DNA from: Atrichornis clamosus
Taxonomy: Eukaryota; Chordata; Aves; Passeriformes; Menuridae
Direction: 5' to 3'
NCBI GenBank assembly: GCA_013400975.1
Contig: WBMZ01008634.1
Location: 62,001-126,000 of the forward strand
Length of the DNA stretch: 64,000 nucleotides
Below the pieces are notes generated by a model that was given only the letters and a program-made list of their open reading frames with translations, was not told where the DNA came from and ran no database searches. The position numbers and the translations under genes are program-made. The stretch's first letter is position 1. Each line of letters opens with the position of its first letter. Positions 35,621-47,900 of this stretch are shown in pieces.

Positions 35621-38600
35621 TTTTCTTCAAGTACTGCAATCGTTTGTGTTAAAATGAGATGTTTTAGGGATGGGTTGCAGCACGTGAATGTGTGAAGTGT
35701 AGGAAACAGAGAAAACATCTCCATACTCCAAGACAGACCTTTGTCATCATTTTTTAACTCACACAGGTCGTGTATAATTGCTCTCATGTTTTCATCTTAA
35801 ATGACTTCATTCAACTCTAGCTGAAAACAGTGATGAAATTCCCAGTGTTTTTTTGGGATGCTGTGGTAACTGGGTGTTTCTCTGGGCAGGTGCTGGATCC
35901 TGGTGTGAGTGGGGGGTGTCAGCATTGCAGGGGCTGTGACCCAGCTGTAACGCGGCTGCAGAGCCATTTCTGAAATGCCAAATTCCACCAATTTGATGTC
36001 CAGCTTCTTTCCAGAACATTTCACTTGATATTCATAAGGTAATGTCAAAGTTCCTCGCTTGTTCTGTCTGACATCATCTTGGAAAAGCTATAATGTGTAT
36101 ATAAATCAGTCAATACTTGATTTTTATATGGAGAGTTCCATTTGAAGTAACTTATTTCAAAACTGAGAGAGATACATTGACATGTACAGTTTGGGTGAAA
36201 GCAAGGGAACAGGGTCATCTGAAGTAATTTCCTTTTTACTTCTGCTGCAAATTAAACTATGTAGTATTTTGTACAGACACATGTTCTCACACATGATGAA
36301 GTGTGCTTATTTTTTTTATTGGAACATCTAAATAATATTTTCCTAGTTTGGGACAGCATGTCATCTAATTAGCTATGATGCTGTAATAAATTGTATGAGG
36401 ACCCTCATTTAAAATCGTGTGGATTGCTGTTATGCTGAAATCTGAGGAGCTTTATATGCATGAGCAGTTCATGAATGTTTTATTATAAAAGCAAAACTAA
36501 AACTAGTTTGAATGAGAGGACGAAAGCAGAAGCTAATTGTGGCCAAGGAGTTCTCCTCATTTTAATACTTCCAGGGAAGTTTGGCAAAACAGTTCTTTAA
36601 AATATATCTCATGTAAATATCATGCTCTTTGGGTATTTAATGGCATGTAAGTGGTCAGAGAGAGTCCATTTTCATTTGTGACCTTACCATATATTGTTGC
36701 AGCAAATCATTTGTTAACTACAGCTGCATTTCTATTATTTAGAGAATCACTTTAGTCCAAGTCTTTCTGAAACAAAAAGTAATTTCTTATTTGGACTCTG
36801 GAAAATTTTTCAATACTTGAAGAGCTTTGCCCCTCATGTCTTTGTTCATTCAATGGGTTCAAGTTGGATTAGGACTGAGTAAAGATGTACAACTTTGATC
36901 CACAGGAAATGAAATGGAAGATCTTCTCAACTACTGAAGTAATGTGACTTTAGAACTTTAGGTGTTTCCTGGTACTGAGATGTTCTTGCCGTCTATTTTC
37001 TGTAATTTTGCTTTTACAATGCAGCAGTGCAAAATGCACGGTAATGCTCCTATAGCTGGAGACTGCCTTTCATCAGAATAGATTCTAATGCAGCTCAGAA
37101 GGCTTTATTAACCCATTTCACATGCAGTGGAGTTGAGAAGGGAATGAAAAAAAGTTCTCAGTGAACAGCCTTTAGCAGTGTTTTCTGTCAGCTTCTAGGT
37201 AAATAGGAGGAAATGCTGGATTTCATAGTAATTACAGGGTTACTACTGGAAAGTAAAAGGGCATTACTGTCTCTGATCCATTTTTCTGAAATGCGCCTTT
37301 AGATATTTTGTAAAAAGAAAACAGTCTCAAATTTGCTTAAAATATTTCATCTCTTTGGTAGCTAGATTGACATCCCAACAACTCCTAAACCCATGGTAAA
37401 GCACTGCTTTAACTACCAGGGCCTCCTGCAGCTGGATTTTCTTTTGTATTTTCACACCCAGAAAGTCTGCTTTACCTGGGGCCACTTAATTTTTGCCATG
37501 TGATACAATGACAGTAAGGGGTGATTTGAATTTGAGCACATCCCTGCACGTCAGGAAAAAAATGAGAGATAAAACTTTCTGCAGCAAATTTTCTAGTGGA
37601 AGTTAAGGACTTGCTCCCTGAAGATTTCTGAGCCAGACTGGTACAAAACCACTTTCCACAAGTGTGTAATAACTAATGTGAGCTGAAACACTACATCTAC
37701 AGTACATGTTACCTTGAGCAAACAAACCTGATTTTCATTCTGATGTCAGATACTTGATTTATGCAAAGATGATGACTTTTACAAAAGTGTAATTTCAGAA
37801 GAGAAAACAGTCACGGCCGTTATTGCCATTTGTTTTACAGCCCCGCTTTGCAGCAGGACTTCATTGGTCTCTCAGTCCCAGGCCTAACCACCAAATGCCT
37901 GCTCTCATTTCCTCTTTTCTGACAGTAATGGGAGGTGTGAAGAGTCTGGTGATGATGGGAGTTTCCACCTTACCTTCTACACGGGTCTGTGGTCTATTGT
38001 ATAGATTCACTTTTTGAAGTGTTCTGAACATTGTTCATTGACATTTACTCAGCTTTTCCTCAAGGCTGAGGTGAGAGGCTTGTATTATCTGCCAGGTTTT
38101 TCCTCCAGTGTTTCATAGTTTTCTTTGTGAAGGACATCAGCTCTCTATGGATTAACAATGACACAGATACTGAATTTGGTCATGTGCAGGTGTGGCTGCC
38201 ATAAACATTTGGAGTGAGCGAAACAGGAATAAGCCTGCCTGTCTTGAAGTCTTATAACTCTAGAGATTGTTTTGATAACGACACACATTAATTTCTACTG
38301 CTTATCTTTGCAGTTTTTTATATTGATTAAAGGAAGGGTTTCTTCTTTGTATTAGACCACCTGCCATTTTTCCTGACTTTGGAGCTGAGTTGTTTGCCTC
38401 TTTTTCATGGTTTGCTTGTGTGGCTGTTGCACGTGCCTGTGCAGAGCTGCAGTTGAGTTAGGAACACTATCTGCAGGTGAGAGACTGTGGTTAGGCACTA
38501 CACCTAGGAGAAGCTATCATCTCTGTGCTTCGTTTGTTGTGCTTCAGAACTTGGAGTTGCGTAATGTTCTGTGTCTAGCAGAGTTCAAGTAAAATGATGG

Positions 38601-40021
38601 GTTTGTTTTGTTTTTCCTGGTGGATGAAATTTCGAAGTTAGTTTGCTGTGCTGGGGAAGATCCTGGTGTCAGATGCAATCAAGCAAATTTCTACATGTTT
38701 GTATAAGTAAGTTACTGCAGAGGCTTTTTTGTTATCAGATAAGAGCCTTAAGAATTTGAGATTAAAATTGAGATATGCTTATGTCCCAACCACTCTGCCG
38801 TTCTGCTCATTTGAAGGAACTTTTACATATGATTCATTTATAAACCAGACAAGCAAAAGGTTTCCTGACAGTTTTGCTGAAATGCCTGTTTAGAGCACTG
38901 TCAATTCTTGTGATGGTTGGTGCTTTTAAAGCCTTACTTCCTTGAGTAAGTAATTGCATTAAAATACTGAGCTTTTTTTCCTCCTTCTTAAATAAAGTCT
39001 ATTATTCAGGTTTGTAGAAAAGATACATGCACATGTAATCTTGGAGTTCCTAAAATTGAAAATCAGGGCTATGTGTAAAAGAAACCCAGAATCTCTCAAG
39101 ATTTTACAAATATCCCCCTGCTGCCTTCAATACAAGGGTAGGAGCTTCCTGTATTTTGAGCATTTGAGACTGTAGTTAGTTTTTAAGAAGGATTGAAACT
39201 AAAAAAAAGTTTTTATGGTGTTCACTGCATACACCCCCTTACACTTGGTTTCAACATGCCAGCTGCCAGTGTTGATTTTGAGCAATGTAAGTGTTCTACT
39301 TCCCCTTATGATAGATTTGCTTTGCAGTTAATACAGATGGGAGAACAAGGAAGTGTATGTATTGATGTAATTTTCTTGCTCACCACAGTCCTGTTCATAC
39401 TTGGTTTTATATTCCTGTGAGTATTGAAGAAAACCATGCAGTGAAAGAACACAAGCATTGTTTTCTGATTTCTTCGTTGGTTTTTTAGCTCTTCTGAAAG
39501 AACTCTATTTGGTTTTTGGTGTTAATTTAAGCTTCAAGAGATTAAGATTCTATTTGTGCACAGAGGCATCATGGAAAGAGATAATTCACACTGTACTGTG
39601 CTTGCTCGGGCAGGGGGGATTTTAGTTGTTTTTCCCAAATCCCTTTTGATTTGCAGCTGTAAGTTGTCTCATCAATCAACAAGAACAAGCTGGAGACCAT
39701 CAAGGCAATGAGTTTAGTCCATCACATGGGTTCAGCCGGTAGCACCTTGTGCTTTTGCTGCTCACCTGAGAGGAATGAAGAATCTCAGCAGCTACCATGC
39801 AATCACCTGAGGGAACACAGGTGCCTCCTGTTTTAAGAGTGATGTTTTAAAGGTGTCAGGTATCAAGAGCTCCAACACTGAGGAAGTTCTGTCAGGTTTT
39901 ATCATCAGATGAAATGGTAAGGTGTTAGGATAATGCACATAGACTTATTTTGATGTAACCCTATTTCATTTATGGATATTTCTAGGGACTACAGTTGTGT
40001 TGTGTTCCTTGTGACTCTCAG
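35621..40021. other. Stretch right of the island without a recognised gene
   Basis: The GC content falls back to about 38%. There are scattered splice-like motifs (for example GCAG|GTGAGA at 38476) but no recognised protein, RNA gene or CR1 copy. It is most likely the leader intron of the rightward transcript. Confidence 0.5.
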
Positions 40022-41779
40022 AGGATGAGAGGAAAGAACACCAGGCTAGGGCCTGCTGCTTTGTCACTCACTGGCACGAGGTGTGGCTGTGGGGGGAGAG
40101 CAGGTGAGTGCTGCTGCTCTCTGCCCCTGCCACGATTTACCCCATCTCAGCAGGGAGGGGAAGGACTGCTCTGTCCTTCTGTTCCCTTGGTGAAGGAGCA
40201 GGACATGCCAGGCACAGCAGCAAGAGCTGTAGAACGTGCACCACCCACCCCATCCCTGGGACAAAGGGCCAGTGATATTTTTCTGATTATTGTCAGAAGG
40301 TATTAACTAAAGGTTTTTTTTTTATTAGTGTAAAAGGTTAACCAAAAATGTAAACTGTAATGGTATCGGTGTGTGGCGTTGTTTTTTTTTGTTATCTTAA
40401 AACTCTTTAGCTACACCATCAGCCTGGGCAAACAATAACATGGGTCAGTCCCACGCTGTCACTGGAACAAGGCTTTGTTTGCAGAAAGAAAAAAAATGTG
40501 CTATTGTGAACTGGTGTGAGGATAAGGGGGTACTTGAATCCTAATTTCATTGGTCAGTTGTATCATTTTAGAGCACAGTTTGACCACTGCAAATGAACAA
40601 CTTTTGGCAGCTAGTGCCACTAATGTTTAATTCTCCATATTCTTTTTTGCTTGGCTGTAGGCTTGGGAATTCTCCCTTGTTCAAGTAATGATTAATAATG
40701 TCGTTTTTATGTCTTTCAAGCTGTCCATCTTAATCAATCTTCTTGCCTGTACTCGGGCACATATGATTTAGACCATTACTGTGTTATGATAGTAATTTAG
40801 TGGGATTTGTTTTTATTGGAACAGCCAGTGCTGCTATCAAAAGCCAAACATAGTATCAGTGAAACAAGGTAGTATGCAAAATCAATCCTAGTAAACCTTT
40901 AAAATGAAAGCAAACATCAATAATGAAACTGCAGCCTGTGTGTGTTTGCTCAGGAGGAGGGTGGAGGGTTGAAGTCACCTGCCCCAGGCACGTCACAGTT
41001 TTGGTGAACCACAGCGGGAGAGTTTGGTACAGTTGGTGTTTGGAGTCGTGGCACAGGTGTTGAGTCATGGGGCTTGAGAGAGGGATGTCCACACGCCTCT
41101 CTGCCCCACACTGCATGTGGGCTGGAGACTGGGTTTGGGGGAAATAGTTCTGTGTCGAGCTTACCAAAGAACGGGTGAGCCAGACTCCCATTTCTTGTGC
41201 ACACTTACTGCTGTTGGTAGCAGGGTGGAGGAAGGGTTTGATGTTGCTGTTTAAGATCTAGTAAAATAATAAAGACACAAAGAATATTCTAGGTTTTAGA
41301 TTTAGGCTAAAAATCCGTTCTTTCTCTGAGGACTTAGCTGTAGAAACATAAATTGAAGCTGCTAACAACAGAGTTGAAAAGTCCATTTGCAGCAGAGCTG
41401 CTTTGCAAATGTGTCTGAAGAAAGGGCATGTTGTCAGAGGTACTAGAGCCAGTATTCCAGATATATTTATTGAATAAATTCAGCTATGTCTGACCTCTTG
41501 GCAACTGTGGCATTGATTTTACTCAGCAGTCTGTTATGTCAATTGTCAAAATTTAATTCTGGGAGTGTTAAAATTCTATTCAAAAAAGGCTTAGACTTGC
41601 TGGGTTTTGATGCCAGTTTGGTGTCTTGTGTCTGCTGAATTCTACTGTGTGACCTCGCTCTTCCACAACTGGAAAGTGTTTATGGAGCCGAACCCAGGTT
41701 TCTGGTTAGTGTTGATCTGACCCTATGACTTTCAAGGTAATGCCACTTGGAAACATTTTTAAGTACTTGCAATTTAAGT

Positions 41780-41885
41780 CAGGTGGTCTGTGATATTTTT
41801 TATTTTTGTAAGATAATAATTTTATGTATAATTAAGTATTTTGTAATTTACATATCATTATATATAATTGAATTTTGAATGATTT
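41780..41885. other. AT-rich patch
   Basis: About 100 bases consist almost only of A and T, including a TATATAATTGAATTTTGAAT segment. It is low-complexity and carries no gene. Confidence 0.6.
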
Positions 41886-43023
41886 ACCTCTTTTATTTTC
41901 TACTGCATACCTGAATATATATGATCATTCAGCATGGATGATCTACAACACACCTGACTGTACAGGATGTTTTAGTAGGCTTAGTGTCCTAGATCAGCAC
42001 AGATTTTTTTCTTCCAGTCAGGCTGATATTAAGTATGATTCACTGCACGTCATTCTCATGATTAAAATGGTGCCTGTGTTTCTTTGTGACAGGAAGGTAA
42101 ATGGAAGAACAATTCAGATGTTCAAATATTAACTAACTGCCTTCTTGTGCTCTCAGTACAGTAAATTTTTTTGCTAAGGACAAACAGATGCTGTTTTTCT
42201 TTATTGGTCACACTCTTCCAGAAATTTTGACTTTCTTGAAGACCAGAACAAAGCTTTTAGAGGGACAGGTTTGCCATGCTTCCAACTATTTCTACTCAGC
42301 CAAAATTTTAGGAATGTGTTTGGAGGCAATTTCTTTCAACATTTCTCTACTTTTGGCTATAGGAAAGTATGTTCCACATGCAGATTTAGAACTGTGAGGA
42401 AGCTTTTATGAGCTGGTTACACAGAGAATGCCAGTGATAGAAATCATTTGGAGGAGGAAGAGGTGAAAGCAGAGGTAATAGTTCCCTTATGTTTATCCAA
42501 ACCTTCTGTTTTCAGGTAGGCCAAGAGTAGAGTAAGGGAAGTCATTCTTGGTCTAGTTAAATAAGTTTTTTCCTGCTCTAACTTTTAGGAAAAAGTATAG
42601 ATTCAGAACAATGCCAGAGCAATTCAAGGACTTCAGAACAATTATTTATTCTCTATTAATGATTTTATACCATTTTCCTCAGGGGGAACCTGTTTTATCT
42701 TCTCCTTTATAGGAGTAGGGCAAATTCAGGTTGACTGAAGGCCTGATAGTCTTTGTTCAAATGTAGATGAATGCACTCCATAGAAGGAGTAGTGTCACTA
42801 GTGGTGAAAAGGAAAAAATTAAATTAGGGATGTGCCTGTGTCAAATCCATGTATTTACAGCTGTCCCTTAGGGAGCACAATCTAGATGTAGTGTTTTAGT
42901 CTTTATGTATCTGGGGAAAAAAGCCCCACCAAATTGCAAAGACTTAATTTAGTAATTTCCTTTTCATATCGTGTGGGATCACACTTCCTAAATATACAGG
43001 TATTTAAAATGGTTCTGTCCTAG

Positions 43024-43140
43024 GCTTCTTCAGAAAGTGAGGTTCTTCTGCCATCAGTTCAGAGCACCTCGCTCAGGTCCCTCTTCTGTTCTGAGTTGCC
43101 CTGTGGAGGACAGTTTTGTTTTGCATTAACTACAGGAAAA
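43024..43140 (+). CDS. Candidate coding exon, unrecognised protein
   Basis: This segment of 117 bases is open in phase 0 at both ends, between GGTTCTGTCCTAG and an AAA|GTAAGT donor that is close to ideal. It begins ASSESEVLLPSVQSTSL, then has two Cys in FCSELPC. It matches the phase of 42425-42474 before it and 44789-44938 after it. No family is recognised. Confidence 0.27.
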
Positions 43141-44599
43141 GTAAGTTGCTTAAAGCAAGTGCTTAGAATGTTTCCTTAAGTCTCACGTGGAAAAAAGACT
43201 CTTCTGTTTTCTTCCTCTAACTGCAACATTGATTTGAATAGGTTGATAAAAAATAGGAACAATTTTCATTCAGCTTATTTGAGACCAGACAGAAAGCCTG
43301 AGCAGAGCTTTTCCTGTGTGCCTACCTCCTGCATAGCAGAACTTGGAGGTGAAGGGGAGGGGATTCTTACCTTGTGCTGTTTTCTGTTGTGGGTGCTTTA
43401 CCATCTTAAGTCTGACTTAATTAGTTGGCTGTGAAGCAAAAGGAAAAACTGCTAAATATCTGCCCACCATCTTCATGGTTCTTAACACAGGGTGGACAGA
43501 CTTAACAGCTCACAGCTGCTGAAACAGGGAGTCATATCATCCCCCATCTCCTTGTTCCTGTCTTCCTGCCTACGTGTTCTCACTAAGTACCTTTGCCAGC
43601 TTTCGTGCTTACTGGAATGCTTCATGCTTTCATCTAACTCTTAAAATGTCAGAAAGCTATCCTAGGAACAAACCCTGCCAACACATCCAAACCCCAAACA
43701 AGCATGGTCAATTTTCTACTTCTTTATTGAATAACATTGACTTCATGAGGGATTTCTGTGCTTGAGAGACACCTGGGATAAGTGGAGAGCACAAAAGGAG
43801 GGCAGCAAAAATTGGTTTTTTTGGCAGCTGGAGCTGTTATGATGGCTCTGGCATGTAGGAAAGAGCCTAATCTACAAGGGTTTTATTAAACTGGATTTCA
43901 GTCACAAGTGGAGCTCAAGGGGTTAAATTGCATTTGGTCCTTTATTTTTTGGACAGGTGCAAACACACATGAATTTTAAGTCTGAAGTGTGTAAGGGAAT
44001 GCTTGTGAACAGCCATGCCAGTACTCACAAAGCAGCAATTGCTGCTTCGAATTTAAATGCACTCCTGTGCCCCAGGTGTGGTCTCTGAGCTGCTCAGAGG
44101 GCTGACTGCTGCATCTACTTCAGCCAGCTGAAAACACCGAACTTGTCCTGAACAGAGAATGTTTTGAGGATCCGGCTTGTGTTTCTCATGAACAGAGTTC
44201 TGACTCCATGTGTATGGAGATAGGAGGAAGAAAGGATTCCCAAGCGTTACTCCCATTCAGAAATATCTAGGTCTTGAATTTAAAAATACTAATTCAGAAA
44301 ATGGTCACGTCCACTTTGTATCTCATCTTGAAAAGATTTTGTTCCTTGAATCCTAATTCTTGTATTGAGTGTACTAAGAATTCACCTTTTGAAACTGAGG
44401 ACTTTTTTGATGGACTTGTGATATTACAGTGAATTATGGAATTATAATAACACAGTGAAAAGCTTAAATACCATCCTAAGCTGAACTCAAACCTATTTTG
44501 TTTCCAGGAAATAATAATCAAATGGAGACTCAAGCCCTGGGATATGCTTCCAGGCAGGGCCATGTGCTCCCAACTGCTGTGCTTGCACACGATTCCAAA

Positions 44600-44788
44600 T
44601 GTTCCTGCTTGGATTCGTCTATACTTTCTCATTTTCTTCTCTGAGAACTTTCCTGCTGGTTTTGTCTTCTCGGGAATTTCCTTCTGTTGGATATTCCTTC
44701 TGCTGTTATTGCTTGTATGCTTCTGTGCCCCTCCTCTCTTTCTTGTCTTTTCCTCTTACTCTGTTCTTCTTTTCCCATTCTTTTACAG
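44600..44788 (+). repeat. Long pyrimidine-rich tract ending in a splice acceptor
   Basis: The plus strand is strongly C/T biased for nearly 190 bases, with runs such as CCCCTCCTCTCTTTCTTGTC and TTCTTCTTTTCCCATTC, and ends in TTTTACAG. The opposite strand is correspondingly purine-rich. Confidence 0.7.
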
Positions 44789-44938
44789 GTATTTCTTGAT
44801 ATACAAAATACCTTTAGCTTTAGTCCAACTTCTGGGGGACAAATGGTCACAAGGGAAAAGTGCAGATGGCTTAAACAGATGCTCCTGTCAAAGTCACAAT
44901 ATTCAACTCCTGAATTCCTGCTAGACATCTGGAGCTGA
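44789..44938 (+). CDS. Candidate terminal coding exon, unrecognised protein
   Basis: The segment follows the strongest acceptor in the window: about 190 bases of pyrimidine-rich sequence ending TTTTACAG. It is open for 49 codons in phase 0 to a TGA at 44936-44938. The translation includes NTFSFSPTSGGQMVTREKCR and ends FLLDIWS. An AATAAA lies some 550 bases downstream near 45488. No homologue is recognised, and an untranslated exon is equally possible. Confidence 0.27.
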   Translation, partial: VFLDIQNTFSFSPTSGGQMVTREKCRWLKQMLLSKSQYSTPEFLLDIWS

Positions 44939-47900
44939 TGAATATTGTCAGAATGGTGTGGCCGGGGGCTTGTGTGGCTCCTTTTGACACTGCATTACTT
45001 TATCTCAACCTGAGAGCTTTCAGGATAAATGAGGTCTGCCGAGAAGAGCTTTTACTGCTTTCATTGCCATGTTCATGTGTAAGTCAGTTTGTAAGGATCT
45101 GTGCTTGTGCCAAAATGGGAGAACTGTTTTAACTGGTTGAAGGAATCCATCCTGAGTGTTCTCTAGCAAGGCCTGGGTGAATTTAGTTTTAATCAATGTA
45201 TGCAGATTGTCACTGTTGTTTTGGTTTGGTTTTTTTTTTTTTTAGTTGTGTTTTTTTCCTTCATGCCAAAACTGAAGATGAAATGTCAAGATATTCAGAG
45301 AAGAAATTGTGCACACTCTGGGGAATATTATTTGAATGTAAATATATTCTTTATGCAAGTTGTTTTTCATACATTCTAATACTCTGATACTTAAATCATT
45401 ATTTTTCATAAAGGTGTGATTTGGATTAACAGTTCTTTATTAAGTCAGGGAAGGTGTACAAATAGTTAGTAACTTACAAAGTATCTTAATAAAAATAGAA
45501 GAACATGAGTATAGTCATCACGAACTAAAAAGTCAAGAATTACTGATTCTTATCAAGAGAATTCCTTGTGGGCGCCTTTCAAGTTTTAGAAGATGTACAA
45601 TTTCAGAGTTCAAATGCTTTAATAAGAAACATGTTAAATACTTCAGTGAACTAATCTGTAGGCACAACAGGAACTTGATGGTATAGTAGGTGGTAAGATT
45701 CATTTATGATAAGTTATAATGGAATTCCCCTGGAACTATATATTCCACCTACTTGAATTCACATTAATTTAAAAGATTGACAATATGCAGCAAATGCCAA
45801 GACATAAAACAATTGACAGGTTATTGTAAAACATCGAACTAAGTATATGCCTAAGCCACTGTCTGCAGCTCTTGGGAGTTCTGGTGTATCTTGTGGTCTC
45901 TCTGTGTTGAACTTGTGGTTCACATTTCAACATTTTTATTTGTCCAAAGTACTGAGCCTGTGTATGTTGGAGTTTAAAGCATGGGGTCTGCCCATAACAG
46001 GAAGTGCTGCATGTCCTTCTCGAGATGAAACCACATTTATTGTACCCAATAACCAGTGACGTGTTTGAGATTTTCAAAATTCCTTTTTTTTCCCTGTTTA
46101 TTTTAAAATTACAGATAGGCAGAAATTCTGGAAACGTTCCATGGGATTGGCATATTAAAGGGACAGGGTTGGTTTTAATGAATAACTGTTGGTTTGGGCT
46201 ACTTTGAACAAACTTCCTGTTATTAATGGAATTTTAGGATTGTATTCAGTGTGTGGAAGAGTATTTACCTGCATTTACCTGGTGTGTGAACTATATAGTG
46301 AAAAAACATGTAAAATGTAATTGTAATTGCAGGTTTCTAAAGCAATAATGTCTGATGGTTTTGAGAGGCTTATTACTTACCTCTTCAGGATATTGCATCA
46401 AACTCTGTGAAATAGTTTTAGGTGATGTTATTTTTCTGGTCAGTGTGACTCAACTCATTAATTGGTGAAGTTGTTAGCAGTGAACTTAGTATTTCCCCAC
46501 AGGGTTTGTCAACAGAAATAACTTGATGTTCTCTGAACTCATGTCTTTGAAATATGTACAAAGGATTTATTTTTTTATGGAAGTAGTAATGCACTCTCTG
46601 CAATGACACATAAAGTCACATAGAACAAGAATTCTGATTGTTTCGGTATGCTGAGCCATAAAATTGAAAGGTGAAGTGACAATGGTATCTACTAGGATGA
46701 TGTAATTTACTTCATTATGTATTAAAAAACCTCCAAATTGTTTAAATTGCTGGATAAAAAGAGAATTTTTTTCACATCTTAATTTCTTTTGAAAAATCTT
46801 GCATAGGGGGTTCCAAGGGAGCTCATAAAACTGTACTAGACATGCATTTCTAATTATATTGGAAAGGGGAGAAAATTGTCGGATTCAGAGTTCTTGAGAA
46901 AAGTGAACCATTAATGACTACAGGAAGGTCCAGTGGAATGTTTTTCCTCTCAGGACAGTCTGACTAATTGCTCTTTCAGCTTTTAAATGTCTCTGCAGAT
47001 TGAGGGACATTTATTTGGGCACCAGGAATAATTATCATTTTAATCCCCTTTTTAATACTAGTAATTCTGGTTTTGGCAAAATAAGTCATGTGTGTTTTGG
47101 TTACAGCAATTGAAAAAGCCTCAGTAAATCGAGTCCTGCCAGGTAGTGATTTGTTGCCAGGAAATATACTCTGCTTTCTTCTTTATAGCTTCATGAAAAG
47201 ATAGTTCTAAAAATACTTCATTGAAGGTAGTTCAGGAAAATAAAAACATTTAAACACTAAAGCAAAAACCCCAAAAGAGACTCTGGGCTAAAACCCTTTT
47301 TTCACTTGACAGAGTGCAGTTATAATTTTGAATTTTAACTTGTGTTGTGATTGACAAAGAGTCATTCCGGATCATTTTGCTTTTCATGTTTCTTGTGAGT
47401 ACAAAGCTGTTGTTGAGATCTTGGAAATATCACACAGGCTATAAGTCTTGGCTTAAATTTCAGTAGCAGGTATATTTTTCTGAGAAACTTGATAAATCAG
47501 TGGTATTGAAACATGTAATGTAGATGTTAATGCAGCTGATAAATTTCATTGACATCTACAATGTAGTATTATGGCAAAGGGAAACTAATGTAGACTGATA
47601 AATCTACTTTGCAGAGTTGTTATTTTTTAGATCTTATTATCCCACAGCACAGAGGCACCCTGATCTTACTGAGATTTCTACTGAAAATCTGCCTTATTTC
47701 CAGGTACATGTGAGTGAGCACAAATGATGGTTATGACTTTCAGGTGTGGGTGTTTAAAACTGTCCATCATTTCCCCGGTTTCAAGTTTAACTCTGCAAGG
47801 TGCTGAAAGTTTCTCTGTGATCCAGGGAAGCAGGAGAGCTGCCTGCCTGAGGCCAGTGCAGCTCTGAACTGGGCCCCACTTTGTTTTGCTCGACAGTTCT

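Larger units (their letters stand above)
40022..44938 (+). other. Candidate small four-exon gene (chain hypothesis)
   Basis: Four plus-strand segments with good splice signals join in phase: 40022-40103 (ATG at 40025), 42425-42474, 43024-43140 and 44789-44938 (stop at 44936-44938). Together they would encode about 131 residues rich in Ser, Leu and Glu, with no domain or signal that I recognise. The acceptors at 40021 and 44788 and the donors CAG|GTGAGT (40103) and AAA|GTAAGT (43140) are strong. The weak acceptor is at 42424. I chose pieces by phase, so the frame agreement alone proves little. It may be a spliced non-coding RNA, alternative exons of the rightward transcript, or a lineage-specific gene. 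Confidence 0.22.
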
